Source: JAVBWO01 sp036677375
GTDB taxonomy: Bacteria; Bacillota; Dehalobacteriia; UBA4068; UBA4997
Reading direction: 5' to 3'
Assembly: GCA_036677375.1 (NCBI GenBank)
Contig: JAVBWO010000024.1
Coordinates: forward strand, 62,001 to 126,000
DNA: 64,000 nucleotides
Below the pieces are notes generated by a model, which was given only the letters and a program-made list of their open reading frames with translations, was not told the origin of the DNA and ran no database searches. Shown here one piece after another: positions 36,096 through 44,701 of the stretch (the first letter of the stretch is position 1; each line of letters opens with the position of its first letter). A program made the position numbers and the translations under genes.

Positions 36096-37505
36096 TTAAT
36101 AGCTGCCATACTCTGTCAGGATCAGCCTGCCGGAATCCGCACCGCCATAATAGTGCTGTAAAATCTCATCATAGGTATATCCGTCATTGGCCATGCCCCT
36201 GGCGCCCCATTGGCTCATTCCGACACCGTGGCCCCAGCCTTTGCCATTGATGACAATGTTGTTATTGGCAACGACGCCGGCACCGTCCAAATTCAACGTC
36301 TTGGCAGCATTCTTCACGAAAACGCCCGTGATCTTACTGAGCAAGGTGGTAACGCCGTCTTTACCATAGCTATAAAGGCTGCTCCACTCTTTTTTCACCG
36401 GCTCTCCAACGGCATCTAAGACATAGATACTGTCCTGAGATGAGGTCACGCTTTGGTTGTTGACCGTAAAAAGCGTGCTTTTTAGGTTCAATAGCGAACG
36501 AATGTCGTCCCGGTAAACGATCAGCTGGCCCTTTGTACCGTTGACGAGCACCTTGGTGATACGCCCCGAAGCGGTGGTACCGCCGCCTACCCGGTTTTCA
36601 CTGTAAACTTCCAAACTGGTAAAACTGCCAAAATCCCCGCTGATACTGCGGTTTGTTTTATATTTATTCACAAGTGCTGTGATCTCCTCCGGCGTATAGG
36701 TCACCGTCCAGCTATTATGCGCCGCCGGGCCGGTGCTGTCATAAGGGGATTCCACCGCCTGAAAATAGGGATACGTTTGGGAGCCCCAGATATTTTCAAT
36801 ATTTTCTGTATAGCCGCCGGCATGGGCGTGATAAAACCCCTCTACCAAATCATAAGAGCCGTCTTCCATCTTATAATACATAACTTGATCCGCCGTATTT
36901 TTCACCGCTTGTACCACTTTAGCACCGTTGGTGGAAACTTCGGCTTCATAACCGCCGTAAACCTGGCTGGCAGTGGTAGCGGCAACATCATAGGAAGCAT
37001 TGCTCGCCAGATTGGCATAACCGTAGGAACGGCTGGCCACCGCCTGCGCCTCCATGGCTCCCAAAGGAGCGTCATAGCCGATCTCTTTCCCCACTACGCC
37101 TTTCAGATAATCCTCCATATCCAGGATATTGATGACAAGCCCTTTGGTCAAAAGCCCGAAACCGCCCCTGTAGCGAACGCTTTTGAAGGTCAGGAGATTC
37201 TCTTCGCCGCTGTCTGCTTGTGCAATGGCGATGGGTGGCGCTATGGCGCCCAGGCTTTTGCCGTCAAGAGTAAGGATCCAACTGCTGCCGCTATAGGAAG
37301 CCGACAAAGTACCGCCTTGCTCCAAGGCGCCTAATTCCCGGCTGGGAAAGCCGCCGGTAATGACGTATTCTCCCGCGCTGGCCTTAATGGTAACGCTTGT
37401 AGCATTCTGCTGTAAAGCCACCCGGATGGGAGAAGCCATTGCGGCAGGCGCAGCTGCGCCAATCAATATAATGATGCCTATAAACAGCCAAAAGGCCTTT
37501 TTCAT
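36096..37505 (-). CDS. SpoIID/LytB-domain protein, secreted
   Basis: 469 residues. Signal peptide (MKKAFWLFIGIIILIGAAAPAAMA). An N-terminal region of about 120 residues precedes the SpoIID domain (LKGVVGKEIGYDAPLGAMEAQ, AVASRSYGYA, ATTASQVYGG). The C-terminal KGWGHGVGMSQWGARGMA is the catalytic glycan-site motif. SpoIID is a lytic transglycosylase acting on denuded glycans in engulfment. This one has a conserved place in the ruv-queA block and may be a SpoIID paralogue. Confidence 0.9.
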   Translation of the reverse strand: MKKAFWLFIGIIILIGAAAPAAMASPIRVALQQNATSVTIKASAGEYVITGGFPSRELGALEQGGTLSASYSGSSWILTLDGKSLGAIAPPIAIAQADSGEENLLTFKSVRYRGGFGLLTKGLVINILDMEDYLKGVVGKEIGYDAPLGAMEAQAVASRSYGYANLASNASYDVAATTASQVYGGYEAEVSTNGAKVVQAVKNTADQVMYYKMEDGSYDLVEGFYHAHAGGYTENIENIWGSQTYPYFQAVESPYDSTGPAAHNSWTVTYTPEEITALVNKYKTNRSISGDFGSFTSLEVYSENRVGGGTTASGRITKVLVNGTKGQLIVYRDDIRSLLNLKSTLFTVNNQSVTSSQDSIYVLDAVGEPVKKEWSSLYSYGKDGVTTLLSKITGVFVKNAAKTLNLDGAGVVANNNIVINGKGWGHGVGMSQWGARGMANDGYTYDEILQHYYGGADSGRLILTEYGSY

Positions 37506-37867
37506 CCTATGTAGCCTCCTTTAAAACCATAAAACAGTAGCTACTTCGACAAAAAAGGCACAATTCCCTGCAAAATCCGACAGAGCATTTGGTGAAGATA
37601 TTTTACTTAAGAGGGACAAGACACAATACGGTATGCCAACTTTTGAAAAAGCGCCCGAACCCAGCGGAAAAACTTCTTTTTCTTAACTGGTTCTTAACCG
37701 GTTCTTAACCAGGCTCCGGAGTTAAAAAAGACTTCATAACGTACCGGAGAAAGCTTTAGGACATTTTACTTTTGACCGGTTGTTTGCATTTTTTACTGTG
37801 TCCGAAATTTTCCTTATTTTCAGATGGAATGAATAACCATCTCCCGGCAGCGTGCTGTCAGGAAGCA
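37506..37867. other. 362-bp spacer upstream of the SpoIID-like gene
   Basis: No gene supported. 37689-37710 is two adjacent copies of the palindrome GGTTCTTAACC, and a third, decayed copy (TTCTTAACT) lies just before. Placement far upstream of the SpoIID-like start suggests an operator, but no regulator is known. Confidence 0.45.
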
Positions 37868-38083
37868 TTAACGCCGGAAAAACCAACCGAACAAGCTTAA
37901 CACGATACTGATGATAATGCAAGTGACCACCGGAAAATAAAAGGTGAAATTCCCCTTCTGCACCACGATATCGCCGGGAACGCGGCCGATAAACCGCCCC
38001 AGTAAAAAGAAGACTCCTCCTATGATAATAAGAAGAACACCGCCGATTATGAGAAATTTACCGATGCTCTGCATTTCCATCAT
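37868..38083 (-). CDS. DUF2905 family membrane protein
   Basis: 71 residues with two membrane helices (about 7-25 and 48-66) joined by GRFIGRVPGDIVVQKGNFTFYFP, the DUF2905 signature. Function unknown. ATG 38083 follows GGGAGG and overlaps the queH stop (ATGATG/TGA), so it is translationally coupled to queH. Confidence 0.85.
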   Translation of the reverse strand: MMEMQSIGKFLIIGGVLLIIIGGVFFLLGRFIGRVPGDIVVQKGNFTFYFPVVTCIIISIVLSLFGWFFRR

Positions 38084-38616
38084 TTTGCCTCCCGCCAATA
38101 GCGTTCCTTTTCGCTATAAACGCAACCGCAATACCCCTGACGGTAAAGCTCCAGTTCTTTGGCTTTTTGCTGCCCTGCCCGGAAGACGGGGCGAAAATCT
38201 TCATAATAAAAGGGAATGCCGTATGTCGCCCCTAGCGACTCGCCGGTTTCTTTTAAGAGTTCATGCTTTTGATAAGGACTAATTAAAAGCGTTGTGGAAA
38301 AAGCGTCCATGCCTATGGCTTTCGCCGCCTTGGCCGCCTCCTCCAAACGGATACGGTAACACTGTGGGCAACGGTTCTCCGGTTTTTGGGCGACCTGGCG
38401 CAAAAAAGATTCCAGCGCATAATCATCTTGCACCACAAGGGGGATGCCCATGGCGCCTGTATAAGAAATCAAAGTATCACGCCTTTTTTTATACTCCTGG
38501 TAAGGATGGATATTGGGATTATAAAACCATGCCGTCACCTCGTGACCCGCCGTCTGTAAAAGTTCAAGAGGCTTGATGGCGCAAGGCGCGCAGCAGCAAT
38601 GCAACAAGAGCTTCAC
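38080..38616 (-). CDS. queH: epoxyqueuosine reductase QueH
   Basis: 178 residues. Cys motifs HCCCAPC (about 6-12), RCPQCYRIRL (about 97-106) and YCGCVYSEKER near the C-terminus hold the [4Fe-4S] and metal sites of QueH, the non-B12 enzyme for the last step of queuosine synthesis. With tgt and queA in the same strand block, the late queuosine pathway is complete here. Confidence 0.94.
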   Translation of the reverse strand: MKLLLHCCCAPCAIKPLELLQTAGHEVTAWFYNPNIHPYQEYKKRRDTLISYTGAMGIPLVVQDDYALESFLRQVAQKPENRCPQCYRIRLEEAAKAAKAIGMDAFSTTLLISPYQKHELLKETGESLGATYGIPFYYEDFRPVFRAGQQKAKELELYRQGYCGCVYSEKERYWREAK

Positions 38617-38639
38617 TAGTTATCATCTCCTAAAAATAT

Positions 38640-39704
38640 CTAGAAAAGTTTGATCTGTTCATCCTCATCGATTGTTTGTTTTTTGTCATTTTGGCCGTTT
38701 GCTTTAGGGGACGGCGGCACGACGCCAAAATAGCGGTAAGCCTCGGCAGTCACCTGTCTGCCCCGGGGCGTGCGGTTCAAAAAGCCCAACTGTAAAAGAT
38801 AAGGTTCACAGACATCTTCGATGGTATCGGCCGATTCGCTGATGGTGGCGGCAATGGTGTCCAAACCCACCGGCCCGCCGTCAAAGATCTCGATAATGGT
38901 GCGCAACACCTTTTGGTCCGTTTTATCTAACCCCAAAGCGTCGATATCCAGAAGCTCCAACCCGTATTGGGCCAGCTCTTTTGTGATGACTCCGTTCCCT
39001 TGGACGTCGGCAAAATCCCTGAGCCGCTTCAAGAGGCGGTTGGCGATACGGGGAGTGCCCCGGGAACGCCGCGCCACTTCCTGGGCGCCGGCCTTGTCGA
39101 TTTCCACCTTCAAAACAGCGGCGGCCCGGTGCACAATGGTCAAAAGTTCTTCCTCTGTATAATATTCCAAACGGGAAATCACGCCGAAACGGTCGCGCAA
39201 AGGCGCCGTCAGCATGCCCGCCCGGGTGGTAGCGCCAATTAAGGTAAAGGGCTGCACCGGCAGATGCAAGGTTTGAGCGCCGGGGCCCTTTCCCATGACG
39301 ATGTCGATATGAAAATCCTCCATGGCCGGGTAAAGCACCTCTTCCACCGCCCGGTTCAAACGGTGGATCTCGTCGATGAACAAAACGTCCCGAGGTGTCA
39401 GATCGGCCAAAATGGAAGCCAGATCTCCGGCATGCTCGATGGCCGGGCCAGAGGTGGTGCGGATGCCTACGCCCAGCTCCGCCGCAATGATATTGGCCAA
39501 GGTGGTCTTACCCAAGCCGGGCGGCCCGTAAAGCAGGACATGATCCAAAGCTTCTCCCCTGCCCCGCGCCGCTTTGATGAAGACCTCAATATTTTCTTTT
39601 ACTTTGCTTTGCCCCACATATTCCGCCAAAGACTGGGGACGCATATTTTGTTCGCCCGCGACGTCTTCCGGCCTCAGCGTGGATGTGATCAGTCGGTTGT
39701 CCAA
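38640..39704 (-). CDS. ruvB: Holliday-junction branch-migration ATPase RuvB
   Basis: 354 residues. Walker A GPPGLGKTTLA (about 60-70), Walker B LFIDEIHRLN, sensor ATTRAGML and the arginine finger LRDRFG. The C-terminal winged helix GFLNRTPRGRQVT is typical. Hexameric motor that moves junctions with RuvA. Confidence 0.98.
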   Translation of the reverse strand: MDNRLITSTLRPEDVAGEQNMRPQSLAEYVGQSKVKENIEVFIKAARGRGEALDHVLLYGPPGLGKTTLANIIAAELGVGIRTTSGPAIEHAGDLASILADLTPRDVLFIDEIHRLNRAVEEVLYPAMEDFHIDIVMGKGPGAQTLHLPVQPFTLIGATTRAGMLTAPLRDRFGVISRLEYYTEEELLTIVHRAAAVLKVEIDKAGAQEVARRSRGTPRIANRLLKRLRDFADVQGNGVITKELAQYGLELLDIDALGLDKTDQKVLRTIIEIFDGGPVGLDTIAATISESADTIEDVCEPYLLQLGFLNRTPRGRQVTAEAYRYFGVVPPSPKANGQNDKKQTIDEDEQIKLF

Positions 39705-39716
39705 AAAAACTGCCTC

Positions 39717-40328
39717 CTATCTTGCCGCCAGCTTCAAAGCTTCCATGATCAAAGCCTCCAGAGAAGCGCCGCCGCCTAAATTCTTGGCGGCACGAACGGC
39801 CAAAGAACGAGCCTCCATGGCGCCATAGCCCAGCTGCGTCAAAGCAGTGACGACTTCCTGCCCCGGCAGCACAGTAACGCTTTCCGGCGGGGTTTCTTTA
39901 GCAACACCGGTAATATTATAACCCATTTTAGCACATTTGTCTTTTAGTTCTAAAATCAGCCGCTGCCCCAGCTTTTTACCAATGCCGGGCACTGTGCGGA
40001 AGGTATTTTCATTTTCCGTCAGAATGCCCTGTACAATCAAGGCAGGAGACAGCGCGTTCAAGGCAGTCAAGGCAATTTTGGCTCCCACGCCGGAGACCCC
40101 TGTCAGCAGGCGAAACATGGTCAATTGCTCCCGGTCGGTAAAGCCAAACAGCTGTAATAGCTCTTCTTTCACCACTAAAACGGTATGCAGTTCGATCTCC
40201 TCGCCGATGACAGGGACGGCGTCCATCTGCGCCAAAGGCGTATAGACCTGATAGCCGATACCCCCTACGTCAATGATGAGGGAATCCTCCTCCACCCCTT
40301 TGACACTGCCGCGAATAAATGCGATCAT
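39717..40328 (-). CDS. ruvA: Holliday-junction recognition protein RuvA
   Basis: 203 residues. OB domain (MIAFIRGSVKGVEEDSLIID), then two helix-hairpin-helix motifs (LTGVSGVGAKIAL and TVPGIGKKLGQRLILELK) and a short C-terminal domain that contacts RuvB. The true start is ATG 40328, after GGGGAGC and overlapping the ruvC stop by 4 bp; the frame is open further upstream but only as a shadow of ruvC. Confidence 0.97.
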   Translation of the reverse strand: MIAFIRGSVKGVEEDSLIIDVGGIGYQVYTPLAQMDAVPVIGEEIELHTVLVVKEELLQLFGFTDREQLTMFRLLTGVSGVGAKIALTALNALSPALIVQGILTENENTFRTVPGIGKKLGQRLILELKDKCAKMGYNITGVAKETPPESVTVLPGQEVVTALTQLGYGAMEARSLAVRAAKNLGGGASLEALIMEALKLAAR

Positions 40329-40831
40329 TGATTGCTCCCCTTTCCTTGCGTCAACAACTGGATCTTGCGCCAGTTGCCGTGGCAGATGGCCACGGCCAAA
40401 GCATCCGCCGCGTCGTCCGGCTTGGGTGTTTCCTTCAGATTCAAAATCCGGCAAACCATATACTGCACCTGTTTTTTTTGCGCCCGGCCATAACAGGCCA
40501 CCGCCTGCTTGACCTGAAGGGGCGTGTATTCGCCGATGGGCTGGCCCCGCCGGGCGGCCGCCAAAAGCAGCACTCCTCTGGCCTGCCCCACTGTCAGGGC
40601 CGTAGTGGTATTCCGGTTGAAGAAAAGCTCTTCTATAGCCACCTCGTCCGGCTCCACCTCGGCCAAAAGGCACTCCATTGCCTGGTAGATCATATTCAAT
40701 CGCTCCGGCATGGCAAGATGCGCCGGCGTCTGAATGCAGCCGTAATCAAGCAAACGGTAGCATCCTCCGGCAAGCTCCACAACGCCGTAACCGGTGGTCG
40801 CCGTTCCCGGATCTATCCCTAATATTCTCAA
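40325..40831 (-). CDS. ruvC: Holliday-junction resolvase RuvC
   Basis: 168 residues. Catalytic acids in GIDPGTATTGYG (Asp7), VAIEELFFN (Glu) and PDDAADALAVAICH (two Asp). RNase H-like dimer that cuts junctions. TTG start after AAGGAG. First gene of ruvCAB. No match to the LexA box was found just upstream. Confidence 0.97.
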   Translation of the reverse strand: MRILGIDPGTATTGYGVVELAGGCYRLLDYGCIQTPAHLAMPERLNMIYQAMECLLAEVEPDEVAIEELFFNRNTTTALTVGQARGVLLLAAARRGQPIGEYTPLQVKQAVACYGRAQKKQVQYMVCRILNLKETPKPDDAADALAVAICHGNWRKIQLLTQGKGSNQ

Positions 40832-40892
40832 AATTTGCTCACTCCTTGTTTTGCTGAACTATTTCGCCAAAAAGAATAATTATTCCTGCACC

Positions 40893-40922
40893 TTGACTTT
40901 ATCACACAAATAAAGGTAAAAT
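40893..40922 (+). promoter_or_regulatory. sigma-A promoter of mscL
   Basis: TTGACT (40893-40898), 18-bp spacer, TAAAAT (40917-40922), 55 bp before the start codon. Confidence 0.7.
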
Positions 40923-40976
40923 ATTGTTGTATTTCTTGCCGTTTCGTTTTATAATAGCAAAGGTGGAGGAACGCAA

Positions 40977-41435
40977 ATGAAGATATGGCAGGATTTTAAA
41001 GAGTTTGCCTTTAAAGGAAATGTCGTAGATCTGGCCGTTGCGGTAGTGATCGGCGCCGCTTTTGGCAAGATCGTTACTTCTCTGGTTAACGATATCATCA
41101 TGCCTATCGTGAGCCTTTTAATCGGCAAAGTCAATTTTTCCAATTTGTTTTTTGCTTTTGACGGCAAACACTACCCTACAGCAGCGGCGGCGGCGGAAGC
41201 TGGCGTCGGCGTTCTGAACTACGGATCATTCATACAAAACATTGTGGATTTTCTGATTATTGCCTTTTTCATCTTCCTGGCGGTCAAATTAGTGAACAGA
41301 ACCAAAAAAAAGCCGGCTCCTGCACCAAAAGCGCCGCCGCCCCGTCTTTGTCCTTACTGCAAAACGGAGATCCCGAAGGAAGCGATCCGCTGCCCGCACT
41401 GCACTTCTCAATTAACGGAAACGGATATCGCATAA
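40977..41435 (+). CDS. mscL: large-conductance mechanosensitive channel MscL with C-terminal zinc ribbon
   Basis: 152 residues. The first helix FKEFAFKGNVVDLAVAVVIG and the second helix IQNIVDFLIIAFFIFLAVKLV (about 83-103) are classic MscL. After a KKKPAPAPKAPPP linker, the tail carries CPYCKTEIPKEAIRCPHC, a four-cysteine zinc ribbon instead of the usual end. The channel opens under osmotic downshock. Ribosome site GGTGGAGG. Confidence 0.95.
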   Translation: MKIWQDFKEFAFKGNVVDLAVAVVIGAAFGKIVTSLVNDIIMPIVSLLIGKVNFSNLFFAFDGKHYPTAAAAAEAGVGVLNYGSFIQNIVDFLIIAFFIFLAVKLVNRTKKKPAPAPKAPPPRLCPYCKTEIPKEAIRCPHCTSQLTETDIA

Positions 41436-41482
41436 AATATGGCGATAGAAGCATCATAGAAGGGCGCTTGAACGCCCTATAT

Positions 41483-41558
41483 GCTGGAGTAGCTCAGTTG
41501 GTAGAGCAGCTGATTCGTAATCAGCAGGTCGGGGGTTCGAGTCCCCCCTACAGCTCCA
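41483..41558 (+). tRNA. tRNA-Thr (CGT anticodon), prophage integration target
   Basis: 76 nt. Anticodon loop TTCGTAA, T-arm GGGGG-TTCGAGT-CCCCC, encoded CCA. The acceptor stem GCTGGAG/CTACAGC has a G5-A68 mismatch. From 41509 on, the sequence is the left prophage junction, so the 3' half comes from the phage side. A hairpin AGGGCG/CGCCCT (41461-41478) lies just upstream. Confidence 0.93.
41509..41558 (+). repeat. attL core, 50-bp tRNA-Thr 3' half
   Basis: Identical to 53592-53641 over 50 bp, beginning GCTGATTCGT and ending with the tRNA CCA. The bases outside the match differ on both sides. Confidence 0.93.
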
Positions 41559-41559
41559 G

Positions 41560-41611
41560 AAAAAAGGCCTGTTAGATGCCGTTATTCTCGGCAAACAACA
41601 GACCTTTTTTG
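41560..41611 (+). terminator. phage-supplied terminator after tRNA-Thr
   Basis: AAAAAAGG-CTGTT pairs with AACAG-CCTTTTTT, starting right after the tRNA. The host's original terminator now lies beyond attR. Confidence 0.65.
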
Positions 41612-41653
41612 TTTAGAAAATGGGTAAATTAAGGCATATTTTTGTATATCCAA

Positions 41654-41675
41654 CTGGACACTTACTGGACACTTT
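41654..41675 (+). repeat. 11-bp tandem repeat, possible integrase arm sites (left)
   Basis: CTGGACACTTA and CTGGACACTTT in tandem, 96 bp from the core. The spacing of TGGACA is 11 bp, as in the pair at 53538-53554 on the other side. Confidence 0.4.
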
Positions 41676-41687
41676 TTTATAAAATAA

Positions 41688-41726
41688 AAAAAGCCGCCCA
41701 CCTTTCGATGGACGGCTTGATTTTTT
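41688..41726 (-). terminator. terminator of the amidase gene
   Basis: AAGCCGTCCA/TGGGCGGCTT stem on the minus strand followed by TTTTTTTATTTT, just beyond the stop. Confidence 0.8.
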
Positions 41727-42354
41727 ATTGCATGGCTTCTGCCAATTTAATCATTAAATCTTTTTCATATTTGTAAGCCGATAGAAACGCGATTGTTTCA
41801 TCACTCAACCCGGCTTTCTTTTTGACGATTGCTTTTGCTTCGCCTAAGGTCACTTCATCATCCCCTATTAGTTTTTGTTTAAATGCTTTCCATTTGCTTT
41901 CATCTTCCACAAAAGGAGCCGGGCAATTTTTCCCGGTAACGTCATAGTGTCGGATCACGTTTGCAATCGGAACACTGTATTTGGCCATCAAGGACTTAAC
42001 AAGCGTAACGGCATTGTTGACAGTAGCATCCTTAAAATAATACTTCCCTGCGCTGTCCTTTCGGCTGCACAGCTCCACGCCAAGGCTGTTATGATTGCGG
42101 CAGGTGGCATGTTTGTACGTCTTTCCTCCACAATGCCAGGCCGTATCGCTTTCTTTAACGCTTTGATAGACTTCGTTTTCATCTGCAAAGTAGTGGGCAG
42201 AAGCTTCCAAATTAGCGTTATTAGCAAAATAACTGGCGTTTCCCTTTGCCGTGTCTCCGTTGTTGGCTGTGTAGTGAATAACAATATATTTTATGTCATA
42301 GGCTCTGCTTGCCTTATAGTTGGTGCTATTGCATTGCTTAAAAGTAATGTTCAA
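41725..42354 (-). CDS. phage N-acetylmuramoyl-L-alanine amidase (endolysin)
   Basis: 209 residues. Amidase_2 fold: zinc His in YIVIHYTAN, ASAHYFADENEVYQ, Glu/His in SLGVELCS and RHYDVTGKNCPAPF. It cuts the glycan-peptide bond to lyse the host. The last 40 residues (VTLGEAKAIVKKKAGLSDETIAFL) form a small helical region, perhaps for binding. No holin is recognised next to it. Confidence 0.92.
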   Translation of the reverse strand: MNITFKQCNSTNYKASRAYDIKYIVIHYTANNGDTAKGNASYFANNANLEASAHYFADENEVYQSVKESDTAWHCGGKTYKHATCRNHNSLGVELCSRKDSAGKYYFKDATVNNAVTLVKSLMAKYSVPIANVIRHYDVTGKNCPAPFVEDESKWKAFKQKLIGDDEVTLGEAKAIVKKKAGLSDETIAFLSAYKYEKDLMIKLAEAMQ

Positions 42355-42356
42355 TT

Positions 42357-42611
42357 CTATCCCCTCCCTTCGGCTAAGTGTTCATCTATTCGCTTGTGCG
42401 CTTGTTTTGCAGAACTTTCTACCTCGGCTACTTTACAAACAAGATTAACATATCTTTCATCGGATTTCTCCTGCTGCTTTTTTAAATCGTCAATGCCTGC
42501 CTTAATGTAGCCTATGTCGGATTTTAAACTAAAGGTATATGTCACACCATTGACCGTACCATAAACATAAATGATTGATGTGCCAAGCCAGACAGTTAGG
42601 GTTTGCGTCAT
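42357..42611 (-). CDS. phage small coiled-coil protein, unknown
   Basis: 84 residues. A beta-rich N-terminus (IIYVYGTVNGVTYTFSL) and a coiled coil from about 35 to 80 (IDDLKKQQEKSDERYV). It has no transmembrane helix, so it is unlikely to be the holin. It sits 2 bp before the amidase and may be a tail or lysis accessory. Not recognised further. Confidence 0.6.
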   Translation of the reverse strand: MTQTLTVWLGTSIIYVYGTVNGVTYTFSLKSDIGYIKAGIDDLKKQQEKSDERYVNLVCKVAEVESSAKQAHKRIDEHLAEGRG

Positions 42612-42615
42612 ATCA

Positions 42616-43539
42616 TCACCCCGTTACCGTTACCGTTACCGTTAGTGTCGCGCCTGCATCGGCAGGGTTAGGAGATACCGTTACAGCTGTAATCAGCGGC
42701 GCGGAGGTGTCCAAAGTCCCCGTGCGCGTGATCTGCATCCACTCACCGGCAGAATCTGTTGAACGTATCACAATGGTATTGCTGCCCTCTGCCAAAGTAA
42801 GAGTTTTGGTGAAGTTGCCGGAGCCGTCAACCGTAACTGTCCCCTGATCTGTGCCATTAAGCGAAATGGTTACAGTGACAGGTGAGCTTGTGGCGTCGTT
42901 TGTGCTGCCCTGAACCGTCAAAGAAGATAAATTAGTAAGAAAGTCGTTAGATGGATTTGTTACATTCAAAGACGGTGCCATAGTATCAACAATGTAAGTG
43001 CGCGATACCTGTGTGGCAGCGTTACCGTCATAGTCCAATACATCAATCGTAACAGTATGGGAGCCGTCGGCCAGGGCTGAGGGCGGCGTATAGGTGCAAT
43101 CGTACCCATTTGTCACGGCATTGCACACCATACCGGAGCTGCCAGAGCCTATCACCGTGCCACCGTCCACCTTCAAGGCCAAAGTGCTTAAATCAATGCC
43201 AGAGCCGCCGCTCTCATCACGAAGTTGAAAAATTACTGGCTGCTGACTGCTCAATACGTACGAATTTGCGCCTGGGCTGGTAATACTAATAGTCGGCTTA
43301 ACGGTTTCTTTGACCCTCAATTTTAGAGCATTTCCTACCGTTGCATCGGTAGTGTCAACCGTGGTTGTGGTGCCCGCCGTATTAGTTGCCTTTACCTGCA
43401 TGGCGTAAACATGATCTGTCAGATTATAAGAGGTCGTGCCAGGTGCCGTCAGGGTTCCTTCATATTTTCCCGTGCTGCCGTTATATGTAAGGCTATACCA
43501 CGAACCATTTAAATAGACTTGAACTGTTGAAATGGTCAC
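42616..43539 (-). CDS. phage protein with Ig-like repeats
   Basis: 307 residues, about three to four Ig/Big-type beta domains: signatures TISITSPGANSYVLSSQQPV (about 75), APSLNVTNPSND (about 190) and LITAVTVSPNPADAGATLTV at the C-terminus. Probably an adhesive tail or fibre appendage. The C-terminal module resembles the whole 63-residue protein encoded next door. The start overlaps that gene's stop by 4 bp. Confidence 0.7.
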   Translation of the reverse strand: MTISTVQVYLNGSWYSLTYNGSTGKYEGTLTAPGTTSYNLTDHVYAMQVKATNTAGTTTTVDTTDATVGNALKLRVKETVKPTISITSPGANSYVLSSQQPVIFQLRDESGGSGIDLSTLALKVDGGTVIGSGSSGMVCNAVTNGYDCTYTPPSALADGSHTVTIDVLDYDGNAATQVSRTYIVDTMAPSLNVTNPSNDFLTNLSSLTVQGSTNDATSSPVTVTISLNGTDQGTVTVDGSGNFTKTLTLAEGSNTIVIRSTDSAGEWMQITRTGTLDTSAPLITAVTVSPNPADAGATLTVTVTVTG

Positions 43540-43727
43540 GCGCTCACCTCCTTGGTTATTTTAAGATTGACCGATTGCCCGGATTTGAAAGTCCCGGCAA
43601 TTTTACTTACTTTATACATTGTGATTGCCACCTCGGAAACGGAAACAGACACGGAAAAGGAATTGTTGATATTAACGGGATTAGGGGACAGTGTGACGGT
43701 GTTTATTTTCGGTTCGTAGAGGGTCAC
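43536..43727 (-). CDS. phage small single-domain Ig-like protein
   Basis: 63 residues. INTVTLSPNPVNINNSFSVS is clearly akin to the end of the Ig-like protein downstream (ITAVTVSPNPADAG). Short beta-domain, role unknown, coupled to both neighbours by overlaps (1 bp with the tail gene, 4 bp with the Ig-like gene). Confidence 0.6.
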   Translation of the reverse strand: MTLYEPKINTVTLSPNPVNINNSFSVSVSVSEVAITMYKVSKIAGTFKSGQSVNLKITKEVSA

Positions 43728-44701
43728 TACACCGCCCCCAATCCCTTAATCGTTCCATCAAGGCCGCTCTCATCCCAGGTGAGATTATGCTCTAAAATCA
43801 TGACTTCACTATCGTCATAATCTGTTTCAAGCGTTACATTGTCCCCCGTTTCGATTGACATATCACCCCGATAACTTTCCTCAAACTTTAACCGCAAGGA
43901 GTAAAAATTGAGGGCAGCAGCGGCCACAATATCAGCCTGCGCTTTAGTCGGGATAAAAGAGGATTGTATCTCCACCATCTCGCCGCTATTATCAGCCATA
44001 GAGACAATGTTGTCATAATCTTTCAACATTTCTTTAATGCCATCCCAAGAGTAATATTTTACATTGACCGATGTAACAAGCTCCTTTTGATTGATCTTTG
44101 GCTTTTCCCAGGCGTTATCATAGTCGATACTGTTTGTTGGTGCTGCATACTGCCATTTTTTAAGGTTATATGTACCATCGCGCCCTATTTGCCAGTATCC
44201 GCAACAGGCAACCGCAAGCTGCCCCATAGCGCTTAAAAGAGTTATGTTGTCGCCTATATATTGATTCACCACAACCGATTGTAATTCTGTTTCGATGGTA
44301 TATGCCTCGGACACATTGGCAAAAATGATCGCGGCGGCATCTGCTACGGTTTGCGTTCCTGTACCAGGAGCAACATAATACTGCGTGGCAAAGGCCATTG
44401 ACGGCCTACAGGTTAGGCTTGCGGCATCTTCTTGACTATCATCAGGCCAACCGTACAGGTAAAAATCGCCGGTACTGACATACTCATAACCGGCGCTTGT
44501 TTTAACCCCTATCTGTGTTGTGACTTTCATCTTCTTCCGTAAAAAAGCCATTAAGCCCAAAGGGTTAATAATATCAAATTTCTTTGATGAATTGTCAAAT
44601 TTGACGGTAAACTCAGGCATGGTTATTGCCGTTTCAAAAGGTTTAATTACCTCTGTAAAATCAAAAGAGTAGGTGTCGTTACCATAAGTAATTTTCTCCA
44701 T
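43727..44701 (-). CDS. phage tail/baseplate-like protein
   Basis: 324 residues. The N-terminus (KITYGNDTYSFDFTEVI) and a beta-rich body with GDNVTLETDYDDSEVMILEH are like hub or baseplate proteins of siphophage and PBSX-type tails; assignment is by general resemblance and position. It follows the tail-terminator-like gene directly, so no tube or tape-measure gene lies between. Ribosome site AGGAGG. Confidence 0.5.
   Translation of the reverse strand: MEKITYGNDTYSFDFTEVIKPFETAITMPEFTVKFDNSSKKFDIINPLGLMAFLRKKMKVTTQIGVKTSAGYEYVSTGDFYLYGWPDDSQEDAASLTCRPSMAFATQYYVAPGTGTQTVADAAAIIFANVSEAYTIETELQSVVVNQYIGDNITLLSAMGQLAVACCGYWQIGRDGTYNLKKWQYAAPTNSIDYDNAWEKPKINQKELVTSVNVKYYSWDGIKEMLKDYDNIVSMADNSGEMVEIQSSFIPTKAQADIVAAAALNFYSLRLKFEESYRGDMSIETGDNVTLETDYDDSEVMILEHNLTWDESGLDGTIKGLGAV

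Noticed and set aside
37734..37922. 62-codon minus-strand frame
   Set aside because: Overlaps the well-supported DUF2905 gene and lacks a ribosome site or domain.
40329..40673. Longer RuvA with 115 extra N-terminal residues
   Set aside because: The extra part is ruvC read in another frame; the ATG at 40328 has a ribosome site and gives a normal RuvA.
40832..40900. LexA box upstream of ruvC
   Set aside because: The nearest candidate (CGAAATAGTTCA) has the wrong half-site spacing for CGAACNNNNGTTCG.
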